A DNA stretch of 64,000 nt. It comes from Burkholderia sp. Bp8963 (GTDB lineage: Bacteria; Pseudomonadota; Gammaproteobacteria; Burkholderiales; Burkholderiaceae). The stretch covers positions 122,085 to 186,084 of the forward strand of contig NZ_QTQP01000011.1 of the NCBI RefSeq assembly GCF_003854275.1. Direction: 5' to 3'. Position 1 is the first letter of the stretch. Each line of letters starts with the position of its first letter. The notes below the pieces were generated by a model that worked only from the letters and a program-made list of their open reading frames with translations, was not told where the DNA came from and searched no databases. The translations under genes and the position numbers were made by a program. Shown here in pieces: positions 19,374 through 27,481 of this stretch.

Positions 19374-20693
19374 TCAATTGCGCAGCAGTGGCCCGCGTTC
19401 GATATATGCGAGGCTTTCGAGTATCACCGCGTTCGTGTTCGCGTTGAGCGCGGCGTTCGGCTGCCCGCTCTTCTCGTACACGCCCGCGTACCAGCCCTTG
19501 TCCGGCTCATTGGCGGTGCGCACGTAAGCGACGAGCCTGGCCGTATAGTCGTCACGAAACAGCGCGTGCCACGCGAACGCGGCCTTCGTCGACACCGAAC
19601 GCAACGCCGACGCGTCGGCGCCCGTATCGGTGACGGTCGCCCACGACTTGCCGGCCGAATAGACCGTGTTGTAAGCGAAGTACGGCGGACGGTCGAGATG
19701 GTCCTCGGTGACGGCCGTGAGCTGTCCGGTCGCGCCGTAGCGCGCGCGCTGCACCTTCAGCAGCCGCCATGCGAATTCCCGGGTGGTGCCGTCGAGGCCG
19801 AACTCCAGCCCCTGAAGCATGTAAGGCTCGCTCAGCACGTAGTTCTGCGCGCCATACCGTGCGGGATCGCGCGTATCGGTCGGAATCGTCACGTCGTAGA
19901 TATCGACGAAGCCGAGATGAGGCGACCACGTGGCCGCCGGCGCGCAATCGACGCCCGTGAGCAGCAGCGTGCGCGCCGCGTACTGCTCGTAGCCGAGCCG
20001 GCCTTCCTGCTGAAGCACCACCTTGTCGGCCGCGCGCGACGCGCCGATCAGTTCGCCGTCGCGCGCCAGCGCCGGCAGCGACCAGCGCCGGGTGACCTTG
20101 TCGAGCGCGTCGGTGAAGCGCGGATAGCGCCACGCGAGGATGTTGAACGGCACCGCGAGACGTCCGATGTCGATGGCCGACCAGCCGATTCCGCCTTCCG
20201 CCTTCTTGTTCGTGTAATCGACCATGTCGAGCGTGCGCGTGTCGTACGACTTGTTCGGCAACTGGCCGTTGAACAGCGGAATGCGCGCCAGCGCGTCGAG
20301 CGCGGCGGACGTCCGGCGATCGAATTCGTCGGTGCCGATGACGCCGAGCCGTTCCGCCGAGATCAGCGCAAGCAAGTAGGACGCCGTGTCCCACATCGTC
20401 GACGACGGAAAGCCGTCGACCGAATTGACGAGCCCGGTGGCCGCCTGCGTATTGGTCGCGAAATATCGCCATGCGATGCGCGCCGCCGCGCGCTCGTCGG
20501 CGGTCAGCGGGCGCGGCTCGGGCAGCGCGGGCGCATCGGCACTGCGCGTGATCGGTATCGACGGCGCCGCGGCGGCCGACGACACGGCGGGGCTGTTGCG
20601 CTCGATCGCCACCACGGCCGCGAACGAGACGAGGATCGCGGCGATGAGCACGAGATGGCTGCGCGCCCGGACGAGGTTCTCCTTGAAGCTCAT
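19374..20693 (-). CDS. DUF3131 membrane-anchored protein, paralogue C
   Basis: A 439-residue DUF3131 protein. Unlike paralogues A and B it has no lipobox: an uncleaved N-terminal helix (HLVLIAAILVSFAAVVAI) should anchor it in the inner membrane with the domain in the periplasm. Shared blocks include GLVNSVDGFPSSTMWDTASY, LPNKSYDTRTLDMVDYTN, GIGWSAIDIGRLAVPF and LGYEQYAARTLLLTG. The start overlaps the GT2 stop (ATGA), indicating tight translational coupling with the synthase and a possible stoichiometric role beside it. DUF3131 has no established biochemical activity that I can name. Confidence 0.88.
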   Translation of the reverse strand: MSFKENLVRARSHLVLIAAILVSFAAVVAIERNSPAVSSAAAAPSIPITRSADAPALPEPRPLTADERAAARIAWRYFATNTQAATGLVNSVDGFPSSTMWDTASYLLALISAERLGVIGTDEFDRRTSAALDALARIPLFNGQLPNKSYDTRTLDMVDYTNKKAEGGIGWSAIDIGRLAVPFNILAWRYPRFTDALDKVTRRWSLPALARDGELIGASRAADKVVLQQEGRLGYEQYAARTLLLTGVDCAPAATWSPHLGFVDIYDVTIPTDTRDPARYGAQNYVLSEPYMLQGLEFGLDGTTREFAWRLLKVQRARYGATGQLTAVTEDHLDRPPYFAYNTVYSAGKSWATVTDTGADASALRSVSTKAAFAWHALFRDDYTARLVAYVRTANEPDKGWYAGVYEKSGQPNAALNANTNAVILESLAYIERGPLLRN

Positions 20694-22576
20694 CGACTGC
20701 CTCCCGTTTCGGACGGCACGCGCCAGCCGGACGCCGCATCCTGTTCCGTTTCACTCGCGGCTCCCGCATCCTGCGATTGCGCTTCGTCGGGCGGACGCCA
20801 GAACGCCGCGAAGACCACCGGCAGCATCGCGAGAATATTGTTCGTGCCCCAGACCAGATTGACGACGATCGACGCGGGATCCACGTTCGCGCCCATCGCC
20901 CAGCGCACCGTTGCGCATGCGAGCGCGAACGCGGTCAGCGCTGCGATCGCGATCTGCGGCATCACCAGATGCAGGAAACTGCCTTCCTGCCGGTTTTTCG
21001 GCGTCACCGGAAACTTGATCGTCTCGCCGTTCAGCACCGCGCGCAGCGCGCGCAGGCTCACCGGAAAAAACGCGAGATAGGACGACTTCGCGGCCCATCC
21101 CGGTATCCCCCATGCGCCGAACATGAACGCCAGCTCGGTGCAGATGATGAACGGCAGAAAATGCCAGTAGAACGGGCCGCTGTAGGTCTGGACCGGCGAG
21201 ATGTTCGTCAGCAGGTAGACGATCGGCGCGATCAGGAACATCAGGTTCCACACGCAGCCGAAATACGACCAGAACGTGCTGAGATACATCAGCTTCTGCG
21301 CGAACGTCAGGCCCGGGCGCAGCAGCGGATTGTCGTGCAGCGCGATGTCGAGCGTGCCGCCTGCGTACTTGTAGCGCTGGATCGTCCACGTGAGCAGATC
21401 CTGCGGCGACAGCATCTTCGATTCGACTTGCGGATGCAGCACGGATTTCCAGCCGCGCGTGCGATCGGAATGCAGCACGATCGACGTGTAGATGTCCTCG
21501 GACACATGGAACTTGTATGGCGTCATCTCCGAATGGGTCGCGGCCTGGCGGCGCAGCTCCCGTTCGAGATCCGCGCGCAGCGCCGGATCCGCCACTTCGC
21601 TCGCCAGCCGCGTCGCTTCCCGGTCGACCGCGAGTCCGTATGCGCGCAGCGCCGCTTCCATCACTGCTTCACGCCGATGGATCGACGCGGCGCCGCAGCA
21701 GAACGCGGCGTTCGTGCGATTGCGGCGGCGCTGGATCACGTCGTAGAACATCTGCGGATCGCTGACGAACGGATCGGCGCCGATCCGGATCGGGCCGACG
21801 CATCGCTGCACGCCGCGGGCGAGCACGCGCGCGGCCGTGCCGAGACGGCGCCCGGCCCATGCGTCGAGTGTTTCGCCTTCGGGGAGATCGAAGAACCACT
21901 GCGGCGTCTGCACCCATGCAACCTTCGGATCGCGGAAATAGCCGAGCGTGTGTTCGAGGATCGTCGGGAACACGCGCGTATCCGCATCGCAGATCACGAT
22001 GAAGTCGCCGTCGGTCAGATCCATCGCGTGGCGCAGGTTGCCGGCCTTGAAGCCGACGTTGTTGTCGCGCGAGAGGTAATGCGCGCCCTCCTCGGCCGCG
22101 ACCGCGCGCATGGCCGGACGCCGGCCGTCGTCGAGCACGTGCACGCGGTAGTCGATCGGATGCGGGTACGCGACGGCCATCGCCGCGCGGATCGACAGCC
22201 GTACCAGCTCGACGTCTTCGTTATACGTCGCGATGAACAGGTCGACCTTTGGCGGGCGGTGCGTCGCATCGGACGGCGTTTCGACGTATTCGGACGCCCA
22301 TTGCGGCGGCGCTCGTCGCGGATAGTCGTCGACGCGCCACAAATTGAACACGAACAGCGCGAGCCCGATGTACGAAAGCGTCTCCGCCACCACGAGCGGC
22401 ACTGCGAACCACATCGCGTCGTGATTCAGCGATGCGCTCCAGCGCCACACGAGATAGTTCGCGCCGAACACGAGTGCGAGCACCGCGAAGAACTGCCACA
22501 CGCTCTCGATCGCCGGGGAATGAGGCAGCGGCGCGGGCGGCTTGCGATGTTCGAAGGCGTCGAAATAGAAGGCCAT
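20690..22576 (-). CDS. Cellulose-synthase-like GT2 glycosyltransferase without PilZ domain
   Basis: A 628-residue processive family-2 glycosyltransferase. Two N-terminal membrane helices precede the cytoplasmic GT domain, which has DLFIATYNEDVE, VICDADTRVFP (the DxD-type motif), a SEDIYTS block in place of TED, and QRYKYAGG in place of the usual QxxRW. Further helices follow (SYFGCVWNLMFLIAPIVYLL and others). The C-terminus ends soon after the last helix. I see no PilZ domain and no RxxxR motif, so direct c-di-GMP activation as in BcsA is unlikely. It should polymerise and export a beta-linked glycan from a UDP-sugar. The start is the Met of MAFYFDAFEH at 22576; the open frame continues much further upstream only as a shadow of the GH9 gene. 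It begins 5 bp after the GH9 stop. Confidence 0.9.
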   Translation of the reverse strand: MAFYFDAFEHRKPPAPLPHSPAIESVWQFFAVLALVFGANYLVWRWSASLNHDAMWFAVPLVVAETLSYIGLALFVFNLWRVDDYPRRAPPQWASEYVETPSDATHRPPKVDLFIATYNEDVELVRLSIRAAMAVAYPHPIDYRVHVLDDGRRPAMRAVAAEEGAHYLSRDNNVGFKAGNLRHAMDLTDGDFIVICDADTRVFPTILEHTLGYFRDPKVAWVQTPQWFFDLPEGETLDAWAGRRLGTAARVLARGVQRCVGPIRIGADPFVSDPQMFYDVIQRRRNRTNAAFCCGAASIHRREAVMEAALRAYGLAVDREATRLASEVADPALRADLERELRRQAATHSEMTPYKFHVSEDIYTSIVLHSDRTRGWKSVLHPQVESKMLSPQDLLTWTIQRYKYAGGTLDIALHDNPLLRPGLTFAQKLMYLSTFWSYFGCVWNLMFLIAPIVYLLTNISPVQTYSGPFYWHFLPFIICTELAFMFGAWGIPGWAAKSSYLAFFPVSLRALRAVLNGETIKFPVTPKNRQEGSFLHLVMPQIAIAALTAFALACATVRWAMGANVDPASIVVNLVWGTNNILAMLPVVFAAFWRPPDEAQSQDAGAASETEQDAASGWRVPSETGGSR

Positions 22577-22581
22577 GGTCG

Positions 22582-24360
22582 CTATTCCGGGTTGGTGCCG
22601 ACGCCGTTGCGCGCGAGCGCACCGATCAACGCCAGCAGTGACGCGTTGTAGTCGATCGCGAATTCGTTGACCGAATAGGCGCGGTCGTCGTCCACATAAC
22701 TCAGGAGCCGCTTGCCGCGCGGCGCCACGTGATCCTGCGCGGCGTCGTTCGGGCCGCCGACGAACAGGCCCGGTATCGTCTCGCCCGCCGCGCGCCCGTA
22801 CAGGTGCGCCGGGTGCCGCACCGAGCGCTCGCCGATGCCGGTCACGAACGACATGCCGAACGGATTGACGCCCAGCAGGAAATCGAGTTGCGCGAGCGCC
22901 GCGCGCAGGTAGCGTGGATCGCCGCCGTGGCGTGCCGCTTCGGCGAGCAGCACGCCCTGCTCGGCATCCATCTTGTTGGAGCCCCAGACGAAACGCCGGT
23001 TGGCGAGGCCGAAGCCGCTGCCGCGCGCATCGCGATAGGCTTCGTCCGCCGCGCGCTGGAGCGCGTGCGCGATGCGCGAGTGCAGCGTCGCGGGAATCGC
23101 GCGCGAGCCGCGCGCGTCGAGCAGATGCAAGAGCCCGAGCGCCGCCGGATTTTTCCATTCGAAGATCGTGACGCGGCCGGTCCACTCGGGATGCCGCTCG
23201 ACGAAATTCAGATATTGCCGGTCCCCAGTCGCGAGCCACAGCTCGGCCGCGGCCCAGATCCGGTCGTCGACGTCGGTCAGCAGGCTCGGCTCGGGGTCGA
23301 CGGTGGACCATACATACGGGCCGGACCCGCTGTCGTCGCCGGGATGCGCGTCGACGAACAGCGGCGCACGCACGGTCCGCAACCACGCCCATGCGCGCGT
23401 CGCCGCCTCCCGATACCGCGCGGCCGCGTCGGCGTCGATGTGGGTCCACGCGCGCGATGCGAGCGCGAACGCGGCGGCGGCCTTCGCGGTGTCGGCACTC
23501 GACACGCCGTACACGTAGCGCGTCTGCGCGTCCTGATCCGGCGATATCGCGCCGGGCCAGTTCGCGCCGGACAGCTTGCGGTACAGCGCGCCGTCCGCGC
23601 GCTGCATCGCCAGCATCCAGTCGAGCCCGACCCGCACTTCGTCGAGGATGTCGGGCACGCCGTTGCCGCTTTCGGGGATCTGCGTCTGCCCATCCGGGAA
23701 GCGTGCCGGCGCGTCGAGGTATAGCGATACCAGACGCCCCGCCGTGACGGCCGTCGTCGCCACGTACTTGCCGAAATCGCCGGCGTCGTGCCAGCCGCCC
23801 GTCGCAGCGATCCGGACGCCCGCATGCATGTCGCCCGCATCCGGGCCGGCCGCATCGGGATGCGCGAGCACACCGTCGGCGAGATGATCGGCCGGATGCT
23901 TCAGCCCGGTCTCGGGATCATCGAGCGCGACGCCGCAGCGTTGCAGGTAGTACGCGCGCAGCAACGATCGTTGCACGCGGCTCAACACGTCGGCGGCAAC
24001 CACGAACGTGGCGTCCGGCACGCCTTGCGCCGACAGCCGGTAGCGTCCGGCGCCCAGCGGCGGCAATGCGAGCATCGTCACGACCAGGCCGCTGTCCGGA
24101 TCGAGACGGCCCGGCAAATGCGGCCAGGTGCGCAGCACGCGCCCTTCGGCGTCGCTCAGGCGCACGCTCGTGCCCGGCGCGAGCCCGATGACGGCCGCCG
24201 ACTGCGCGAGGCCCGGCAGATAGCCGGCCTGAACGACCGCGAAGCCGTCGGCCAATGGCGCCTCGAGCAGCGTTTCGCTGCGCGCGCCGGACGTGCAAGC
24301 GAACAGCACGGCCGCACAGAGCGCCGGGAGCGCAAGCCGGGAACGGCGAGCCGCATTCAT
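22582..24360 (-). CDS. GH9 endoglucanase with N-terminal Ig-like domain
   Basis: A 592-residue secreted cellulase-type enzyme. A signal peptide (ALPALCAAVLFACTSGARS, possibly a lipoprotein signal at FACTS) precedes a CelD-type Ig-like domain (about 35-125) and a GH9 alpha/alpha barrel. The catalytic-base Asp pair is in GGWHDAGDFGKYV (about residue 190), and the acid Glu is in SVNEFAIDYNASL at the C-terminus. GH9 enzymes cleave beta-1,4-glucan with inversion. Classical bacterial cellulose operons use a GH8 hydrolase (BcsZ) here, so GH9 is a distinctive substitution. The start overlaps the GH2 stop (ATGA). It probably trims or edits the nascent polymer in the periplasm. Confidence 0.9.
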   Translation of the reverse strand: MNAARRSRLALPALCAAVLFACTSGARSETLLEAPLADGFAVVQAGYLPGLAQSAAVIGLAPGTSVRLSDAEGRVLRTWPHLPGRLDPDSGLVVTMLALPPLGAGRYRLSAQGVPDATFVVAADVLSRVQRSLLRAYYLQRCGVALDDPETGLKHPADHLADGVLAHPDAAGPDAGDMHAGVRIAATGGWHDAGDFGKYVATTAVTAGRLVSLYLDAPARFPDGQTQIPESGNGVPDILDEVRVGLDWMLAMQRADGALYRKLSGANWPGAISPDQDAQTRYVYGVSSADTAKAAAAFALASRAWTHIDADAAARYREAATRAWAWLRTVRAPLFVDAHPGDDSGSGPYVWSTVDPEPSLLTDVDDRIWAAAELWLATGDRQYLNFVERHPEWTGRVTIFEWKNPAALGLLHLLDARGSRAIPATLHSRIAHALQRAADEAYRDARGSGFGLANRRFVWGSNKMDAEQGVLLAEAARHGGDPRYLRAALAQLDFLLGVNPFGMSFVTGIGERSVRHPAHLYGRAAGETIPGLFVGGPNDAAQDHVAPRGKRLLSYVDDDRAYSVNEFAIDYNASLLALIGALARNGVGTNPE

Positions 24361-26588
24361 GGCAGCGCTCGCACGTCGAAGTCGAACTGGTTGGTGCCGA
24401 GCACGCGCCCGTCCGCGTCGCGGATCGTCGCTTCGAGCGCGTAAGCGCCGGCCGCGAGCTGCGGCACCCGCACTTGCGTCACCGGACGGCCGCTGTCGGC
24501 CGCCATGTCGAACACCGTGCGCCCGGCGGCAACGGTTGCGCCACCCGTAGCCACTTTCCATTCGATGACGCTGTTCGCGTACGCGCTCCACGTATCGTTA
24601 ATCGCCCAAAGCGTACCGTCGAACGCTTCGCCGGGCCCATATGTCGCGCGCGTCCATTCGATCGACGGCAGCACCGGCTGATACGCGCGCGCGAGTGCCG
24701 CATACCCGCGTTTGGGACGGCGCAGGTAATCGACGACGCCCCAGTCGATCGACGGCCATCCTTCGACGAACATGAACTGGAAGATTGCCGCGACCGGCTG
24801 GTAGCGCTGGCGGCGCAAGGTCTCCGAGATCCGCTGCACCAGCCGCGCCTGATAGCGCTGCGAGTTCGCAACGAACGTATCGAGGTCGCGGCCGCGATCG
24901 ATGCCCGCAAGCTCGAAGGTTTCATGGCGCTGGAAGTCGTGATACGCCCATTGCGCCCATCCGGCGTCGCTCGCGGCCGTGCTGGCCGGCCAGCGGTTGC
25001 GCGCGCTGATGATATGGCGAAGCGTGGCCACGTCGGGCAGCGCCTGCGCACCGAACTCGGTGATGTTCGACTGGCTCATCGCGGGAATCGGGTCGGTCCA
25101 TTTGCCCCAGTACCAGCCAAGCCAGAAATGCTGGCCGGTCAGCGAAGCGTCGTCCGCGTGACGGGTCGTGTCCTCGCGCAACGCGGCCCCCACCGATGCC
25201 GATAGCAGGCGGTTCTGCGCGGGGTTCCAGTCGGGATAGCGGTACTTCATCCACTCGGCGTCCCACGGCGGCTCGTTCTGGCCGGACCATGCGACGATCG
25301 ACGGGTGATGCCCGAGCAACGCGACCATGTTGCGCGCCTGCCCGGCCGCCTTCGCCGCGAAACCGGCCGAATCGTCGTAACCCCACTGCAGCGGAAAATC
25401 CTGCCAGACGAGCAGGCCCTTCTCGTCGGCCACGTCGTAGAGCGGCTGGCCCGCGACATGCGCATGCACGCGGACCGCGTTGATGTGCGCGGCGAGCATC
25501 AGGTCGAGATCGCGCGCGTAGGACGCGGCATTCATCTGCGATAGCCACGGGCTGCCGATATAGTTCGTGCCGCGCAGGAACACACGCCGTCCGTTGATCG
25601 TCCAGCATGACTGCGCGCTGTCGAAGCGGATCGAACGCACACCCGTGCGGCGTTGCGCGACGTCCATCGTGCCGCGCGCGTCGGCCAGCGTGACGACCAC
25701 CCGGTACAGCGACGGAAAGCCGTCACCGGCAGGCCACCACAGCGCAACGTCGTCCAGCTCGCGCCGGATCGTCAGGCGATTCGCGCCCGTCGCGAGCGCG
25801 ACGCTCTGCTCGAACGTATAGTGTCGTCCGCTGAAATTCGCCGGGCTCACCTGCACACGCAAGGTCGCATCGGTGTCGCGCAACGCGCGCGCATCGATTT
25901 CGAGCGCAAGCGTCGCGTGCGACGCATCGCGTTCGTCCGGCATCGTGTCGATCTTCACCGCATCGATCGCCGCGCCCCGGCTCACGCGCAGATAGGCGGG
26001 CGCCCAGATGCCGCCCGAATTCGCGTCCTGTCCATGCGCGGACCACGCACCGCCCGGCCGCGTGTCGTGATCGTCCAATACACCCTTGATGAGCCGCTTG
26101 CGTAGCGACCACTCGGCGCCCGGCCGCTCGTTCGGGCTTCGCACGAGCACAGCGACACGGTTTTTCCCGTCGCGCAGCGCGTCGGTGACATCGAACGCGA
26201 ACGGCGCAAAATAGCCTTCGTGGCTGCCGAGATAGCGATCGTTGAGCCATACGTCCGCTTCGTAATCAACGCCGTCGAACACCATCGTCGCCATCCGGTC
26301 GGCACCGCCGCGCGGCAGCGCGAATGTCGTGCGATACCACAGTGAGCCCTGATGATCGAGGCCCGCCGCGTACCAGTTCGCCGGCACGCGCAGCCGCCGC
26401 CAGCGGCGATCGTCGAGGCTCGCGCGCCACGCGTCGGCTGGCGCGTCGCCGGCGTCGCGCACCCGCCACATCCCCGCGAGCGAGACGGCGCTTGCGTCGT
26501 CGCGCGCTACCTGCAGCGGAATCGCGAGCGCCGCACACTGCCACGCGAGCAGAAAGACGACGGCGGCTCGTTTCGCGACGCGCGTCAT
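24357..26588 (-). CDS. Secreted GH2-family beta-glycosidase (beta-mannosidase/glucuronidase-like)
   Basis: A 743-residue exported GH2 enzyme. The signal peptide AVVFLLAWQCAALA is followed by a jelly-roll sugar-binding domain (FALPRGGADRMATMVFDGVD, VWLNDRYLGSHEGYF), an Ig-like domain, and a TIM barrel with the acid/base Glu in AWSGQNEPPWD and the nucleophile Glu in SNITEFGAQAL. Both catalytic residues are present. Substrate specificity within GH2 cannot be read from sequence alone. In this operon it may remove side sugars or process the polymer alongside the GH9 enzyme. It starts 3 bp after the HATPase gene ends and its stop overlaps the GH9 start. Confidence 0.85.
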   Translation of the reverse strand: MTRVAKRAAVVFLLAWQCAALAIPLQVARDDASAVSLAGMWRVRDAGDAPADAWRASLDDRRWRRLRVPANWYAAGLDHQGSLWYRTTFALPRGGADRMATMVFDGVDYEADVWLNDRYLGSHEGYFAPFAFDVTDALRDGKNRVAVLVRSPNERPGAEWSLRKRLIKGVLDDHDTRPGGAWSAHGQDANSGGIWAPAYLRVSRGAAIDAVKIDTMPDERDASHATLALEIDARALRDTDATLRVQVSPANFSGRHYTFEQSVALATGANRLTIRRELDDVALWWPAGDGFPSLYRVVVTLADARGTMDVAQRRTGVRSIRFDSAQSCWTINGRRVFLRGTNYIGSPWLSQMNAASYARDLDLMLAAHINAVRVHAHVAGQPLYDVADEKGLLVWQDFPLQWGYDDSAGFAAKAAGQARNMVALLGHHPSIVAWSGQNEPPWDAEWMKYRYPDWNPAQNRLLSASVGAALREDTTRHADDASLTGQHFWLGWYWGKWTDPIPAMSQSNITEFGAQALPDVATLRHIISARNRWPASTAASDAGWAQWAYHDFQRHETFELAGIDRGRDLDTFVANSQRYQARLVQRISETLRRQRYQPVAAIFQFMFVEGWPSIDWGVVDYLRRPKRGYAALARAYQPVLPSIEWTRATYGPGEAFDGTLWAINDTWSAYANSVIEWKVATGGATVAAGRTVFDMAADSGRPVTQVRVPQLAAGAYALEATIRDADGRVLGTNQFDFDVRALP

Positions 26589-26591
26589 CGT

Positions 26592-27074
26592 CTACCCCCG
26601 ATTCTTGACGAGCCGAAGACGATTGATGCCGAGCCGCCTGCGATGCTCGACGCAATCGACCGATGCGTGCATGATGCCGAGGCCCATGCCGCCTTCCGGC
26701 AACGTGTCGATGTCCTCCGGGTCGAACGGCGGCAGCGCCTTGCGCGCGTCGAACAGGCCCTGCGGCACGGGCCTGCCGCCGTCGAACAGGTCGAGCGTCA
26801 GCGCGCGCGTGCCTCGACGCAGCGTCAGCGCGATCACCGGCTCATCGGACGCCTGCGCCGCATGTGCCGTCGCGGCCGCTGCATGCCGGATGATGTTCGA
26901 CGATGCTTCGATCGCCGCCAACTCGAACGTGTCGAGCCACGCGCCCGATTCGCCGCAGCGCTCGCAGGCCCCGCGCAGCCAGTCGCCGATGCCCGCGAGC
27001 GCGTCGAGCCGTGCCGGAAAGCGTGCGCGCGAATACGGCACGGGCGTGTCCGGACGTTCGCGCCGGTGTCTCAT
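26592..27074 (-). CDS. RsbW-like HATPase (anti-sigma/serine kinase)
   Basis: A 160-residue single-domain GHKL ATPase. The N box is AIEASSNIIRHA and the G box is EGGMGLGIMHASVD. These are the signatures of RsbW/SpoIIAB-type serine kinases, which phosphorylate a STAS antagonist and sequester a partner protein. The start is placed at MRHRRERPDTP (27074); an in-frame Met at 27125 is possible but encodes unconserved sequence. It lies between the STAS gene and the polysaccharide genes. No sigma factor is encoded beside it, so the protein it controls may be something else, such as the synthase complex. Confidence 0.87.
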   Translation of the reverse strand: MRHRRERPDTPVPYSRARFPARLDALAGIGDWLRGACERCGESGAWLDTFELAAIEASSNIIRHAAAATAHAAQASDEPVIALTLRRGTRALTLDLFDGGRPVPQGLFDARKALPPFDPEDIDTLPEGGMGLGIMHASVDCVEHRRRLGINRLRLVKNRG

Positions 27075-27105
27075 CGGGCATTCCCGCGACGGGGCGGCCA
27101 GCCGC

Positions 27106-27444
27106 TCAGGCTTGCAGGTGCGCACATGCCGCGTCGGTGTCGGGAACGACCGCGAACACGCGATCCATCCGCGTCAACTGCAGCATGCTCTTCACGCCGT
27201 CCGCGACGCCGCACAGCACGATGTCGCCCTTGCCGCCCAATGCCTTGAAGCCCGACACCATCGCGCCGAGCCCGCTGCTGTCGACGAACTTCACGCATTG
27301 CAGATCGAGAACGAGTTTCGCGACGCCTTGCCTCGCGAGCGACACCAGCTCGTCGCGGATCTGCGGCGCCACCGACGCATCGAAACGTTGCGGCAGCACC
27401 TTGATTACCTTGATGTCGCCTGAATTGCTCATTTCGGTCAGCAT
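27106..27444 (-). CDS. STAS-domain anti-sigma factor antagonist
   Basis: A 112-residue STAS protein of the RsbV/SpoIIAA family. The conserved phosphorylatable serine lies in KFVDSSGLGAMVSGF. In partner switching the dephosphorylated form binds the HATPase kinase and releases its target. The start at MLTEMSNSGD (27444) has a GGGGGA ribosome site; the longer open frame to 27525 is not conserved. It is 31 bp upstream of the HATPase gene and 37 bp downstream of the phosphatase gene, completing a three-gene switch. Confidence 0.9.
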   Translation of the reverse strand: MLTEMSNSGDIKVIKVLPQRFDASVAPQIRDELVSLARQGVAKLVLDLQCVKFVDSSGLGAMVSGFKALGGKGDIVLCGVADGVKSMLQLTRMDRVFAVVPDTDAACAHLQA

Positions 27445-27481
27445 GGTTTCCCCCAGTGTTCCGGTCACGGAAGTGAATCGA

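Noticed and set aside
22577..23449. Upstream extension of the GT2 open frame
   Set aside because: It overlaps the GH9 gene in another frame, while the GT2 family N-terminus begins at MAFYFDAFEH (22576).
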